A stretch of 64,000 bases of DNA from an uncultured Lachnobacterium sp. (GCA_900550545.1 URSS01000003.1:94710-158709); one strand, 5' to 3'. Counted from the first letter of the stretch, positions 23,440-33,516 are shown. Program-made: numbers and translations. Notes: generated by a model from the letters alone, not told the origin.

Positions 23440-26355
23440 ATGGCAAAATTAAATCTGGCTGCTTATGAAATTGTGGAGGAACGTCCGATTGAAGATATTG
23501 CATCCTATGGATATATTCTCCGTCATAAGAAAAGTGGCGCCCGGGTATGTGTGATCGCGAACGATGATGACAACAAGGTATTCTCGATTGGATTTCGCAC
23601 ACCACCTGAGGATGAGACGGGTGTTCCGCATATTATTGAACATACGACGTTATGCGGTTCCGATAAATTTCCGGTAAAAGATCCGTTTATGGAGCTGGCA
23701 AAGGGATCGTTGAACACATTTCTGAATGCAATGACGTATCCGGAAAAGACGCTATATCCAATCGCAAGTTATAATGATCAGGATTTCAAAAATCTGATGG
23801 ATGTATATCTGGATGCGGTTTTTCATCCCAATATTACAAAGTATCAGGAAATTTTTATGCAGGAAGGCTGGCATTATGAGCTGGAGTCAGAGGATGCACC
23901 ACTGATCATTAACGGAGTTGTGTATAATGAGATGAAGGGCGCATATTCTTCACCGGATGAAGTGTTAGAGACTGCGATTGAAGCTGCGCTTTTCCCGGAC
24001 AATACGTACAGTAAGAATTCCGGTGGAAATCCGGATCATATTCCAGAACTGACATACGAGGCTTATCTGGATTTTTATCATAAATATTATCATCCATGTA
24101 ACTCTTATATTTATCTCTATGGAGATATGGATGTGGAGGAACGATTAGATTGGATGGACCGCAACTATTTAAGCCAGTTTGGTCCGGCAGAGATTGATTC
24201 TTCGATTGAAAAGCAAAAGCCATTTGATGAGATTCGATATATAGAAACCGAATATCCGATTACCGATGATGATCCGGAAGAAAACAACACGTATCTTTCT
24301 TATAACAAGGTGGTGGCAGATGTGCTGGATCGTGAACTGTATCAGGCGTTTTCGGTGCTGGATTACGTGCTTGTTAGTGCACCGGGAGCACCGATAAGAC
24401 AGGCTCTGATCGATGCAGGAATCGGACAGGATGTGTATGGTTCCTTTGAGGATGGTATGCTGCAGCCATTCTTTTCCATCGTCGCAAAGAATGCAAATGA
24501 AGAAGATCAGGAACGTTTCGTAACGATTATAGAAGAAACACTTCAGAAACTTGTAAAGGAGGGTCTGAATCAGGACGCTTTGTTAGCAGGAATCAACAGT
24601 ACAGAATTCCGTTTTCGTGAAGCGGATTATGGACAGTTCCCAAAGGGGCTTTTGTATGGTCTGCAGTGTATGGAAAGCTGGCTTTTTGATGACAAGAAAC
24701 CATTTATTCATCTGGAATGCTTAGACACATTACAGTTTTTACGTGAACAGATGAATACCGGTTATTTTGAAAAACTGATCCAGAAATATCTGCTAGATAA
24801 TACACATGGTGCAGTAGTTACCGTTGTGCCGAAAAAGGGCTTGAACAAAGTACGTGAAGACGCATTGGCTGAAAAACTCGCGGCATACAAAGCAACCTTA
24901 TCGCCGGAAGAAATCAAAAAACTTGTTGAGCAGACGCACCATCTTCACCAGTATCAGGAAGAACCGTCCGCAGATGAAGATCTTCGCAAGATTCCTATGC
25001 TTGGACGTAAAGATATGCGTAAGGAAGCGATGCTGTTTCACAATGAAGAAATGAAGGCAGGAAACATTCCTGTGGTTATGCATGAAATCGCAACCAATGG
25101 TATCGACTATATGACACTGATGTTTGAATGTGGGGATATTCCACAGGAAGACATTCCATATCTTGGACTTTTGAAGTCCGTATTGGGATATGTCAATACT
25201 TCGAATTATGAATATGCGGATCTGGCAAATGCCATCAACATTTACACAGGTGGAATTTCCAGTGGAATCAGTGTATATCCGGATTTACAGAAGACGGGCA
25301 GTGTTTGTGTGAAATATGAAGTGCGGATCAAAGTGCTGGAGAATAATTTAAAGGATGCCATGGCATTAGTGGATGAGATTCTTACAACGTCGGATCTAGA
25401 AGATACTAAGCGGCTTGGAGAAATCATTGCACAGGTGAAATCCAGACTGCAGGTAAATCTCAGCAGCAGTGGAAATGTGGTTGCAGCAATGCGTGCTCTG
25501 TCATATCAGTCGCGCTATGCTTTTTATCAGGATGCCACACTTGGCATTGCGTATTATCAGCTGATCCAGAAGCTGGATGAACAGATGAAGACGGATCCGA
25601 AACAGGTTGTGGATAAGATGAAGACACTGGTTGCAAAAGTGTTTGTACAGAACAGACTTCTGGTCAGCTTTACCGGAACGAAAGCTGCATATGAAAAAGC
25701 GCAGCCGCTTTTCGTGCAATATTTTGGAAGACTGCCGGAAGGAACCAAAGCAGGCGATATGGCAGTCATTGAGCTTTCCAAGAAAAACGAAGGATTTATG
25801 GATGCATCCCAGATTCAGTACGTAGCCCGCGGTGGAAACTTTAAAAATCATGGATATACGTACAGTGGAACATTAAAGATCTTAAAAATGATCTTGAGTT
25901 ATGAGTATCTGTGGATTAATATTCGCGTAAAGGGTGGTGCTTATGGATGTATGAGTTCGTTCCTGCGTACCGGAGAGAGTTATTTCGTATCCTACCGTGA
26001 TCCGAACCTTGGCAAGACAAACGAAATCTATGAAAAGATTCCGGAGTTTGTCAAGAATTTTGATCCGGATGAGCGCGATATGACAAAATACATCATCGGT
26101 ACATTTGGAAGTCTTGATACACCAATGAATCCGGAAGCAAAAGGAAGCCGTTCGATGTCTGCATATCTTCAGCATATTACGTACGAGGATATTCAAAAAG
26201 AAAGAGATGATATTTTAAATGCTACACCGGAAGATATTCGAAAGCTTGCAGATGTGATTGCAGCAATTTTAGAGGATGACTGTTTCTGCGTTGTCGGAAA
26301 TGAAAATGCCATCCGTGCAGAAAGCGGGCTTTTTATGAGTATTAAGAACTTATAG
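23440..26355 (+). CDS. M16C family zinc peptidase (presequence-protease type)
   Basis: 971-aa cytoplasmic metallopeptidase of the insulinase family, subfamily M16C, related to mitochondrial PreP; it degrades peptides inside a closing chamber. The inverted zinc motif is seen as HIIEHTTLCGS near residue 68, with the distal Glu expected around NEMKGAYSSP near residue 165, and the C-terminal half carries the second pair of M16 domains. No signal peptide. GAGG precedes the ATG. Peptide recycling is the likely role. Confidence 0.93.
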   Translation: MAKLNLAAYEIVEERPIEDIASYGYILRHKKSGARVCVIANDDDNKVFSIGFRTPPEDETGVPHIIEHTTLCGSDKFPVKDPFMELAKGSLNTFLNAMTYPEKTLYPIASYNDQDFKNLMDVYLDAVFHPNITKYQEIFMQEGWHYELESEDAPLIINGVVYNEMKGAYSSPDEVLETAIEAALFPDNTYSKNSGGNPDHIPELTYEAYLDFYHKYYHPCNSYIYLYGDMDVEERLDWMDRNYLSQFGPAEIDSSIEKQKPFDEIRYIETEYPITDDDPEENNTYLSYNKVVADVLDRELYQAFSVLDYVLVSAPGAPIRQALIDAGIGQDVYGSFEDGMLQPFFSIVAKNANEEDQERFVTIIEETLQKLVKEGLNQDALLAGINSTEFRFREADYGQFPKGLLYGLQCMESWLFDDKKPFIHLECLDTLQFLREQMNTGYFEKLIQKYLLDNTHGAVVTVVPKKGLNKVREDALAEKLAAYKATLSPEEIKKLVEQTHHLHQYQEEPSADEDLRKIPMLGRKDMRKEAMLFHNEEMKAGNIPVVMHEIATNGIDYMTLMFECGDIPQEDIPYLGLLKSVLGYVNTSNYEYADLANAINIYTGGISSGISVYPDLQKTGSVCVKYEVRIKVLENNLKDAMALVDEILTTSDLEDTKRLGEIIAQVKSRLQVNLSSSGNVVAAMRALSYQSRYAFYQDATLGIAYYQLIQKLDEQMKTDPKQVVDKMKTLVAKVFVQNRLLVSFTGTKAAYEKAQPLFVQYFGRLPEGTKAGDMAVIELSKKNEGFMDASQIQYVARGGNFKNHGYTYSGTLKILKMILSYEYLWINIRVKGGAYGCMSSFLRTGESYFVSYRDPNLGKTNEIYEKIPEFVKNFDPDERDMTKYIIGTFGSLDTPMNPEAKGSRSMSAYLQHITYEDIQKERDDILNATPEDIRKLADVIAAILEDDCFCVVGNENAIRAESGLFMSIKNL

Positions 26356-26375
26356 TTCAGTAAAAAGGAGAACAA

Positions 26376-27278
26376 ATGACAGAAAATTTTAAATCAGGAT
26401 TTGTTACTATAATCGGAAGACCAAATGTTGGAAAGTCAACATTGATGAATCGCATGATTGGACAGAAAATTGCCATTACATCAAACAAACCGCAGACGAC
26501 AAGGAATCGGATTCAGACGGTTTACACGGACATGGACAGAGGCCAGATCATTTTTCTTGATACCCCGGGTATCCACAAAGCAAAAAACAAATTAGGGGAA
26601 TATATGGTCAATGTGGCTGAAAAGACGCTCAATGAAGTGGATGTTGTTTTATGGCTGGTGGAGCCGAGTAATTTTATCGGGGCAGGGGAGCAACACATTG
26701 CTGAACAGCTGAAAAAAGTGAAGACACCGGTCATTTTGATTATCAACAAAATGGATATGGTAGAAAAAGATAAAGTGCTTGAATTTATTGACACTTATCG
26801 CAAGATTTATGACTTTGCGGAAATCATCCCGACATCCGCACTGCGAGGACAGAACATTGATGATGTGATTGATTCTATTTTTAAGTATCTTCCGTATGGA
26901 CCACAGTTTTATGATGAGGATACAATCACTGATCAGCCGGAGCGCGCAATTTGTGCAGAAATCATTCGTGAAAAAGCACTTCATGCGTTGAATGACGAAG
27001 TGCCACATGGAATCGCAGTTGCAATTGACCAGATGAAAACACGAAAGGGCGGCATGGTCGATATTGATGCTACTATCGTGTGCGAACGTGATTCACATAA
27101 AGGTATCATCATAGGCAAGCAGGGGTCCATGCTCAAAAAAATTGGTACGAATGCCCGCTATGAGATGGAACGTCTTCTAGATACCAAAGTCAATCTGAAA
27201 CTCTGGGTAAAAGTAAAGAAAGATTGGCGTGACAGTGATTTCCTGATTAAGAATTTCGGTTATCGCGAGGAAGAATAG
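26376..27278 (+). CDS. era: GTPase Era
   Basis: 300-aa GTPase that binds the 3' end of 16S rRNA and helps assemble the 30S subunit. G1 GRPNVGKS, switch region TSNKPQTTRNRI, G3 DTPGIH, G4 NKMD and a C-terminal KH domain (GIIIGKQGSMLKKIGTNAR) are seen. AAAGGAG precedes the ATG. era-yqzL-recO is the usual Firmicutes order. Confidence 0.97.
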   Translation: MTENFKSGFVTIIGRPNVGKSTLMNRMIGQKIAITSNKPQTTRNRIQTVYTDMDRGQIIFLDTPGIHKAKNKLGEYMVNVAEKTLNEVDVVLWLVEPSNFIGAGEQHIAEQLKKVKTPVILIINKMDMVEKDKVLEFIDTYRKIYDFAEIIPTSALRGQNIDDVIDSIFKYLPYGPQFYDEDTITDQPERAICAEIIREKALHALNDEVPHGIAVAIDQMKTRKGGMVDIDATIVCERDSHKGIIIGKQGSMLKKIGTNARYEMERLLDTKVNLKLWVKVKKDWRDSDFLIKNFGYREEE

Positions 27279-27381
27279 AGAATAAATTTACCAATATTTT
27301 TCGGGGATAGTTTTGTGGACATTGCAGATTCTAATTTTGTAGAATGTGGATAATACCACCGGAGTGAAGGAGGAAGCTGCA

Positions 27382-27549
27382 ATGGAGAAAACCTGGGAAA
27401 CATTTTGGACATCAGGAAAAGTTACCGATTATCTTGGATACCGCAATGCGGTGGAAGCAGATGATCAGACAAGGCAAAGGGTACAGGACAACAATGGGAC
27501 AGTCTGTGACGGTGATGGGCATGGTTTTGACGGCCATGCCTATCAGTGA
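27382..27549 (+). CDS. YqzL-like small protein
   Basis: 55-aa protein in the era-recO gap. ATG 27382 follows AAGGAGGAAG, a strong ribosome binding site. The N-terminal part (KTWETFWTSGKVTDYLGYRN) matches the YqzL pattern, a small protein of unknown function found at this position in Bacilli and Clostridia, there usually around 47 aa. The last 18 codons overlap recO in a different frame, so the C-terminal tail probably carries no selected protein function. Overlap suggests translational coupling with recO, which has a weak ribosome binding site of its own. Confidence 0.65.
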   Translation: MEKTWETFWTSGKVTDYLGYRNAVEADDQTRQRVQDNNGTVCDGDGHGFDGHAYQ

Positions 27550-28225
27550 ATATGACAAAAGAATAACGATACTGACCAAAGAACGTGGAAAAATCACTGC
27601 TTTTGCAAGAGGCGCACGCAGGCCGGGAAGCCAGCTGCTCGCGGCCACGAGTCCTTTTGCATTTGGTGAATTTGAAGTATTTGAGGGGCGTAGTTCCTAC
27701 AATCTGATCAGGGCAAACATCCAGAATTATTTCCGGGAGCTGGTCACGGATCTGGATGCCACATCGCTTGGCTTTTATTTTATGGAATTTGCAGAATATT
27801 TCTGTCAGGAAAACAATGATGAGCGGCTGATGCTCAAACTTTTATATCAGTCCCTACGGGCATTGGAAAGCCCGCATATTCCAAAGAAACTGGTTAAAGT
27901 TGTTTTTGAGTTGAAAGCAATTACGATCAACGGAGAGGGACCGGAGGTATTTTCCTGTATGAAATGTCATGATAAAGAAAACCTGCAGTTCTTTTCCGTG
28001 CAAAGGGGTGGCATGTTCTGCAGCAAATGTGTTGACAAAGTCCCGGCGATGCATGTGCTTGACTCCACGCGTTATACAATGCAGTATGTAGTTTCTACAC
28101 CGGTGGAAAAACTGTATTCTTTTACTGTCTCACAGGAGGTACTTGAGGAACTGAAGACGATCATGCAGGCGTATATGGCACATTATGTCCACCATGAGTT
28201 TAAGTCCTTACAGATTTTCAGTTGA
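27494..28225 (+). CDS. recO: DNA repair protein RecO
   Basis: 243-aa RecFOR-pathway mediator that loads RecA and anneals SSB-coated strands. N-terminal OB fold (VTVMGMVLTAMPISEYDKR, ITILTKERGKITAFARGARR) and a C-terminal zinc finger (CMKCHD and FCSKCV) are visible. ATG 27494 is chosen because the family begins a few residues before VTVMGMVL; the open frame extends 60 nt further upstream without a better site. The start lies inside yqzL. Its stop codon falls within the -35 box of the next gene. Confidence 0.93.
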   Translation: MGQSVTVMGMVLTAMPISEYDKRITILTKERGKITAFARGARRPGSQLLAATSPFAFGEFEVFEGRSSYNLIRANIQNYFRELVTDLDATSLGFYFMEFAEYFCQENNDERLMLKLLYQSLRALESPHIPKKLVKVVFELKAITINGEGPEVFSCMKCHDKENLQFFSVQRGGMFCSKCVDKVPAMHVLDSTRYTMQYVVSTPVEKLYSFTVSQEVLEELKTIMQAYMAHYVHHEFKSLQIFS

Positions 28226-28250
28226 AATAAAAAATCGAAAAGTGTATAAT
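28222..28250 (+). promoter_or_regulatory. Promoter of the lipoprotein gene
   Basis: TTGAAA (28222-28227), 17-nt spacer and perfect TATAAT (28245-28250), 36 nt before the start codon. The -35 box contains the recO stop codon. Confidence 0.8.
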
Positions 28251-28286
28251 ATCATGGATTGTAAATTCGAGGAGGATACGTGTGAA

Positions 28287-29084
28287 ATGAAGAAATTTGC
28301 AGCGATTGCAATGGTGCTTATCATGTGCGTGGGTTTACTTACTGGGTGTGGTACTTCTTATGCAGCAGATGAAAGCACGGTTTTTGTGCTTAAGAATGGA
28401 CAAATTGTTTCCACAGATGTAGAAGATTTTAACGAAGATACATATGATTTGGATGGACTGAAGACGTATGTCAATGACGCCATAGATGCTTATAATAAGG
28501 AGAATGGAAAAGATACCGTTTCTCTTAAGAAACTGTCAGCAAAAGACAATAAGGCAATACTTACACTGGCGTATGATTCCGCGACGGATTATCAGAAATT
28601 TAACGATATTACGCTTTTTTCAGGGAGTGTGGCTGAGGCGCTGGCAGCCGGATATTCTTTTGATACAGATTTTGCATCGGTGTCAGACAAGGAAATTAAG
28701 GCATGTGACAAAAATGAGTTTTTGAATGATGCAAGCTACAAAGTTGTTGTGATTCAGGCGAACACAAATGTAAGCGTAAAAGGCACGATTGCATATGTGT
28801 CAGTGCAGAACACCAATTATATTGACAGCAAGACAATTGCAATCCGTGAAGGTACTTCGATTTTTAGCAATGAAAAAGTAAACAACACGCAAGCAGCTGA
28901 AACGCAGAAAGGCACAGAGGCTGTAGCAGAGACGGAGAGCACCGAGCAGGCAGTATCGGAAGATGATTTGCTGAATGCAACAACAGAAGAGACGGAAAAA
29001 GTTTTCGATTTCAGTGAAGATGCATCAGAAAATAAGACAGACAGTGAGTTCAGTCAGGTATACACATATATCATTTACAAATAA
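28287..29084 (+). CDS. Lipoprotein of unknown function
   Basis: 265-aa exported lipoprotein. Signal sequence MKKFAAIAMVLIMCVGLLTGC ends in the lipobox LTGC, so the Cys should be lipidated and the protein held on the outer face of the membrane. The mature part has an alpha/beta-looking domain (about 30-200) and a low-complexity acidic tail rich in Thr, Glu and Ala (about 210-255). No family recognised. AGGAGG lies 11 nt before the ATG. Flanked by recO and glyS with its own strong promoter. Confidence 0.8.
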   Translation: MKKFAAIAMVLIMCVGLLTGCGTSYAADESTVFVLKNGQIVSTDVEDFNEDTYDLDGLKTYVNDAIDAYNKENGKDTVSLKKLSAKDNKAILTLAYDSATDYQKFNDITLFSGSVAEALAAGYSFDTDFASVSDKEIKACDKNEFLNDASYKVVVIQANTNVSVKGTIAYVSVQNTNYIDSKTIAIREGTSIFSNEKVNNTQAAETQKGTEAVAETESTEQAVSEDDLLNATTEETEKVFDFSEDASENKTDSEFSQVYTYIIYK

Positions 29085-29127
29085 GTTAATAAAACAAATA
29101 AAAATATAGAAATGTGAGGGTTACATA

Positions 29128-30525
29128 ATGGAAAAAACAATGGACAAAATCGTACAGGTCGCTAAAGCAAGAGGATTTGTATATCCGGGATCTGAGATCT
29201 ACGGTGGTCTGGCAAACACATGGGATTATGGAAATCTCGGTGTGGAATTGAAGAACAATGTAAAACGTGCATGGTGGCAGAAATTTATTCAGGAGAATCC
29301 ATATAATGTTGGTGTGGACTGTGCAATCCTGATGAATCCACAGACATGGGTGGCATCTGGACATCTTGGTGGATTTTCTGATCCTCTGATGGATTGTAAA
29401 GAGTGTCATGAGCGTTTCCGTGCAGATAAATTAATCGAGGATTTCGCACAGGAACACAACATGGAATTGGATGGTTCCGTAGATGGATGGACAAATGAGC
29501 AGATGGTTGACTTTATCGAGAGCAACAATGTGCCATGTCCTACATGTGGAAAGCATAATTTTACCGACATCCGTCAGTTCAACCTGATGTTTAAGACATT
29601 CCAGGGTGTTACAGAAGATGCAAAGAATACCGTATATCTTCGTCCGGAGACTGCACAGGGTATTTTCGTAAACTTCAAGAATGTACAGAGAACATCCAGA
29701 AAGAAGATTCCATTCGGAATCGGACAGATCGGTAAATCATTCCGTAACGAGATCACTCCGGGTAACTTCACATTCCGTACAAGAGAGTTTGAGCAGATGG
29801 AGTTGGAATTCTTCTGTGAGCCTGGCACAGATATGGAGTGGTTCCAGTACTGGAGAGCATTCTGTCGTGACTGGTTACTTTCCCTTGGAATCAAGGAAGA
29901 TGAGATGAGACTTCGTGATCATTCACCGGAAGAACTTTGTTTCTACTCAAAGGGAACAACCGATATCGAGTTCTTATTCCCATTCGGCTGGGGCGAACTC
30001 TGGGGTATTGCAGACCGTACTGATTATGACCTGACACAGCATCAGAATGTATCCGGACAGGATATGACATACTTTGATGATACCAAGGGCGAGAAATATG
30101 TACCATATGTTATTGAGCCGTCACTTGGTGCGGATCGTGTGGTACTTGCATTCTTATGTGCTGCATACGATGAGGAAAATATTGGAACAGAGGAAAAACC
30201 GGATATAAGAACCGTATTCCATTTCCACCCGGCACTTGCACCAGTCAAGATCGGTGTACTTCCATTATCCAAGAAGTTAAATGAGGGCGCAGAGAAAGTA
30301 TATACACAGCTTGCAAAGAAATACAATTGTGAGTTTGATGACAGAGGAACTATCGGAAAGCGTTATCGCCGTCAGGATGAAATCGGTACCCCGTTCTGCA
30401 TTACCTATGACTTTGATTCCGAAGAGGATGGTGCAGTTACGGTACGTGATCGTGACACCATGCAGCAGGAAAGAATTAAAATCGACGAGCTTGATGCATA
30501 TTTTGCGAAAAAGTTTGAATTCTAA
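29128..30525 (+). CDS. glyS: Glycyl-tRNA synthetase, single-chain type
   Basis: 465-aa class II aminoacyl-tRNA synthetase of the homodimeric (glyQS) type. Seen: GFVYPGSEIYGGLANTWDYG, zinc cysteines CKEC and CPTC, motif 2 FRNEITPGNFTFRTREFEQ, motif 3 EPSLGADRV and a C-terminal anticodon-binding domain (VKIGVLPLSKK). GTGAGGG precedes the ATG. The 43-nt gap upstream is too short for a T-box riboswitch, so glycine control, if any, is by another route. Confidence 0.97.
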   Translation: MEKTMDKIVQVAKARGFVYPGSEIYGGLANTWDYGNLGVELKNNVKRAWWQKFIQENPYNVGVDCAILMNPQTWVASGHLGGFSDPLMDCKECHERFRADKLIEDFAQEHNMELDGSVDGWTNEQMVDFIESNNVPCPTCGKHNFTDIRQFNLMFKTFQGVTEDAKNTVYLRPETAQGIFVNFKNVQRTSRKKIPFGIGQIGKSFRNEITPGNFTFRTREFEQMELEFFCEPGTDMEWFQYWRAFCRDWLLSLGIKEDEMRLRDHSPEELCFYSKGTTDIEFLFPFGWGELWGIADRTDYDLTQHQNVSGQDMTYFDDTKGEKYVPYVIEPSLGADRVVLAFLCAAYDEENIGTEEKPDIRTVFHFHPALAPVKIGVLPLSKKLNEGAEKVYTQLAKKYNCEFDDRGTIGKRYRRQDEIGTPFCITYDFDSEEDGAVTVRDRDTMQQERIKIDELDAYFAKKFEF

Positions 30526-30538
30526 AACGACAAAATAC

Positions 30539-30566
30539 TTGCGAAATGCAAATTCTGTGTTACAAT
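30539..30566 (+). promoter_or_regulatory. Candidate ppdK promoter
   Basis: TTGCGA (30539-30544), 16-nt spacer and TACAAT (30561-30566). A hairpin (30605-30630) lies between the predicted start point and the gene. Confidence 0.45.
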
Positions 30567-30604
30567 AAATATGTGCGCAAAAAAATAGCGTAAACAGATA
30601 GAAT

Positions 30605-30630
30605 ACGAAAAGCACTCAGGTGCTTTTCGT
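30605..30630 (+). terminator. Hairpin in the glyS-ppdK gap: glyS terminator or ppdK leader hairpin
   Basis: Perfect 11-bp stem ACGAAAAGCAC (30605-30615) with GTGCTTTTCGT (30620-30630), loop TCAG. Only a broken T-tract follows (TTTTCGTTCT within and after the stem). If the candidate promoter at 30539 is real, the hairpin would be in the ppdK leader and could attenuate it. Confidence 0.55.
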
Positions 30631-30666
30631 TCTAAACAATAAAAGATATATAGGAGGAATTGTCAA

Positions 30667-33303
30667 ATGGCAAACAAGTGGGTATATACCTTCAAAGAGG
30701 GTAACATGACCATGCGTAATCTTCTCGGTGGAAAAGGTGCAAACCTTGCAGAGATGACTGAAATCGGTCTTCCAGTACCACAGGGATTCACCATCACAAC
30801 TGAGGCATGTACTCAGTACTATGAGGATGGACGTAAAATCAATGATGAAATTATGGCTCAGGCTATGGAAGGTGTAGCTTGGATGGAAAAAGAGAACGGC
30901 AAGAAGTTCGGTGATCTTAAGAATCCTCTTCTTGTATCTGTACGTTCCGGAGCACGTGCTTCTATGCCTGGTATGATGGATACAATCCTTAACCTTGGTC
31001 TGAATGATGATGTAGTAGCAGCTATGATCGCTGGTAACCCGGATCCAAAGTTTGAGAGATTCGTATACGATTCATATCGTCGTTTCATTCAGATGTTCTC
31101 TGACGTTGTAATGGAAGTTGGTAAGAAATACTTCGAGCAGCTCATCGACAAGATGAAAGCGGACAGAGGTGTTAAGTTTGACGTTGACCTTACAGCAGCA
31201 GACTTAAAGGAATTAGCAGAGCAGTTCAAGGCTGAGTACAAGAATCAGTTAGGAACAGAGTTCCCTTCCGATCCAGTAGAGCAGTTAAAGCTTGCAATCG
31301 AGGCTGTATTCCGTTCATGGGACAACCCACGTGCTAACGTATATAGAAGAGACAACGATATCCCATATTCTTGGGGAACCGCTGTTAACGTAATGCCAAT
31401 GGTATTCGGTAACTTAAATGATCAGTCCGGTACAGGTGTTGCCTTCACTCGTGATCCTGCAACTGGTGAGAACAAGCTTATGGGTGAGTTCCTGATCAAT
31501 GCACAGGGTGAGGACGTAGTTGCCGGTGTTCGTACTCCAATGCCAATCGCTCAGATGGAGCAGGAGTTCCCAGAGGCATATGCTGAGTTCCTTAAGGTTT
31601 GTGAGACTCTTGAGAACCATTATCATGATATGCAGGATATGGAGTTTACGGTTGAGAACAAGAAGTTATACATGCTTCAGTGCCGTAACGGTAAGAGAAC
31701 AGCTCCGGCTGCATTAAAGATCGCTTGCGATTTAGTAGACGAGGGACATAAGACTCCGGAAGAGGCAGTTGCTATGATCGATCCTCGTAACCTTGATACA
31801 TTATTACATCCACAGTTCGATGCTGCTGCACTTAAAGCTGCAACTCCACTTGGAAAGGGTCTTGGAGCATCTCCAGGAGCAGCTTGTGGTAAGGTTGTAT
31901 TTACAGCTGACGATGCTGAAAGCTGGGCTGAAAGAGGAGAGAAGGTCGTTCTTGTACGTCTTGAGACATCTCCGGAAGATATCACAGGTATGAAGGCTGC
32001 TCAGGGTATCCTTACAGTACGTGGTGGTATGACATCTCACGCAGCCGTAGTTGCTCGTGGTATGGGTACCTGCTGTGTATCTGGTTGTGGCGACATCACT
32101 ATGGACGAGGAGAACAAGAAGTTTACACTCGCTGGACAGACATTTACAGAGGGATCTGAGATCTCTATCGATGGTACAACTGGTAATATTTACGCTGGAC
32201 TGATCCCAACAGTTGATGCTTCTATCGCTGGTGAGTTTGGACGTGTTATGGCCTGGGCTGATGAGTTCAGAACCCTTAAGGTTCGTACAAACGCTGATAC
32301 CCCGGCTGATGCTAAGAAGGCTCGTGAGCTCGGTGCAGAAGGTATCGGACTTTGCCGTACAGAGCATATGTTCTTCGATCCAGAGAGAATCGCTGCTTTC
32401 CGTGAGATGATCTGCTCTGATACAGAGGAAGAGAGAGAAGTTGCTCTTGACAAGATTCTTCCATATCAGCAGTCTGACTTCAAGGCTCTCTATGAGGCTC
32501 TTGAGGGATGCCCAGTAACTATCCGTTTCCTGGATCCACCTCTTCATGAGTTCGTTCCTACAGAGGACGCTGACATTGAGAAGCTTGCTAAGGCTAAGAA
32601 TAAATCAGTAGAAGAGATCAAGGCTATCTGTGCATCACTTCATGAGTTCAACCCAATGATGGGACACAGAGGATGCCGTCTTGCTGTTACTTATCCTTCA
32701 ATTGCTAAGATGCAGACAAAGGCTGTTATCCGTGCAGCGATTGAAGTACAGAAGGAGCATGCAGATTGGACAGTTAAGCCAGAGATCATGATTCCACTTG
32801 TATGTGAAGTTAAGGAGCTTAAGTATGTTAAGAATATCGTAGTAGAGACCGCTGATGCTGAGATCGCTGCTGCCGGTGTAAACCTTGAGTACGAGGTTGG
32901 TACAATGATCGAGATCCCTCGTGCAGCTCTTACTGCTGATGAGATCGCTACAGAGGCTGACTTCTTCTGCTTCGGTACAAACGATTTAACACAGATGACA
33001 TTCGGATTCTCTCGTGATGATGCAGGTAAGTTCTTAAATGCTTACTATGATAAGAAAATCTTCGAGAGCGATCCATTCGCTAAGCTTGACCAGACAGGTG
33101 TTGGTAAGTTAATGGAGACAGCTATCAAACTTGGTAAGCCGGTTAATCCTAAGCTTCACGTTGGTATCTGTGGTGAGCATGGTGGAGATCCTTCATCTGT
33201 TGAGTTCTGCCACAAGATTGGTCTGGATTACGTTTCATGTTCTCCATTCCGTGTACCGATCGCTCGTCTTGCAGCAGCACAGGCTGCTATCGCCTCAAAA
33301 TAG
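30667..33303 (+). CDS. ppdK: Pyruvate phosphate dikinase
   Basis: 878-aa enzyme interconverting pyruvate, ATP and phosphate with phosphoenolpyruvate, AMP and pyrophosphate; in Clostridia it often replaces pyruvate kinase. N-terminal ATP-grasp (GGKGANLAEM, VSVRSGARASMPGMMDT), phosphohistidine His458 in GGMTSHAAVVARG, and the C-terminal barrel with Cys835 in CGEHGGDPSS. AGGAGG precedes the ATG. Codons differ from neighbours (more GCT, CTT and GTT), the bias expected of a very highly expressed gene. A terminator follows. Confidence 0.98.
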   Translation: MANKWVYTFKEGNMTMRNLLGGKGANLAEMTEIGLPVPQGFTITTEACTQYYEDGRKINDEIMAQAMEGVAWMEKENGKKFGDLKNPLLVSVRSGARASMPGMMDTILNLGLNDDVVAAMIAGNPDPKFERFVYDSYRRFIQMFSDVVMEVGKKYFEQLIDKMKADRGVKFDVDLTAADLKELAEQFKAEYKNQLGTEFPSDPVEQLKLAIEAVFRSWDNPRANVYRRDNDIPYSWGTAVNVMPMVFGNLNDQSGTGVAFTRDPATGENKLMGEFLINAQGEDVVAGVRTPMPIAQMEQEFPEAYAEFLKVCETLENHYHDMQDMEFTVENKKLYMLQCRNGKRTAPAALKIACDLVDEGHKTPEEAVAMIDPRNLDTLLHPQFDAAALKAATPLGKGLGASPGAACGKVVFTADDAESWAERGEKVVLVRLETSPEDITGMKAAQGILTVRGGMTSHAAVVARGMGTCCVSGCGDITMDEENKKFTLAGQTFTEGSEISIDGTTGNIYAGLIPTVDASIAGEFGRVMAWADEFRTLKVRTNADTPADAKKARELGAEGIGLCRTEHMFFDPERIAAFREMICSDTEEEREVALDKILPYQQSDFKALYEALEGCPVTIRFLDPPLHEFVPTEDADIEKLAKAKNKSVEEIKAICASLHEFNPMMGHRGCRLAVTYPSIAKMQTKAVIRAAIEVQKEHADWTVKPEIMIPLVCEVKELKYVKNIVVETADAEIAAAGVNLEYEVGTMIEIPRAALTADEIATEADFFCFGTNDLTQMTFGFSRDDAGKFLNAYYDKKIFESDPFAKLDQTGVGKLMETAIKLGKPVNPKLHVGICGEHGGDPSSVEFCHKIGLDYVSCSPFRVPIARLAAAQAAIASK

Positions 33304-33375
33304 TGAACGGTTGTTCGAATATATGAGCGTGAAAGGCTAAGAAATAGCTTTAAATTTAGTTTTTAACGACCTTTA

Positions 33376-33405
33376 GAGGGGTGTCTTTTTAGACACCTCT
33401 CTTTT
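33376..33405 (+). terminator. Terminator after ppdK
   Basis: A 10-bp stem GAGGGGTGTC (33376-33385) with GACACCTCTC (33392-33401, one wobble), loop TTTTTA, followed by TTTT. Confidence 0.9.
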
Positions 33406-33516
33406 GCATATAAGATAAATTACAATCCGTCAATTTTGCATAGATAAAGTATTAAGTGAGAAAATCAATAGCGATACTGCTGTTACAAACAAAGGGTATA
33501 TTATTTTCTTTACTCG

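Noticed and set aside
27434..27493. Longer RecO N-terminus
   Set aside because: The extra 20 residues do not fit the family and overlap the YqzL-like gene; ATG 27494 gives the usual N-terminus.
29085..29127. T-box riboswitch before glyS
   Set aside because: Only 43 nt are available and no specifier stem or T-box sequence is present.
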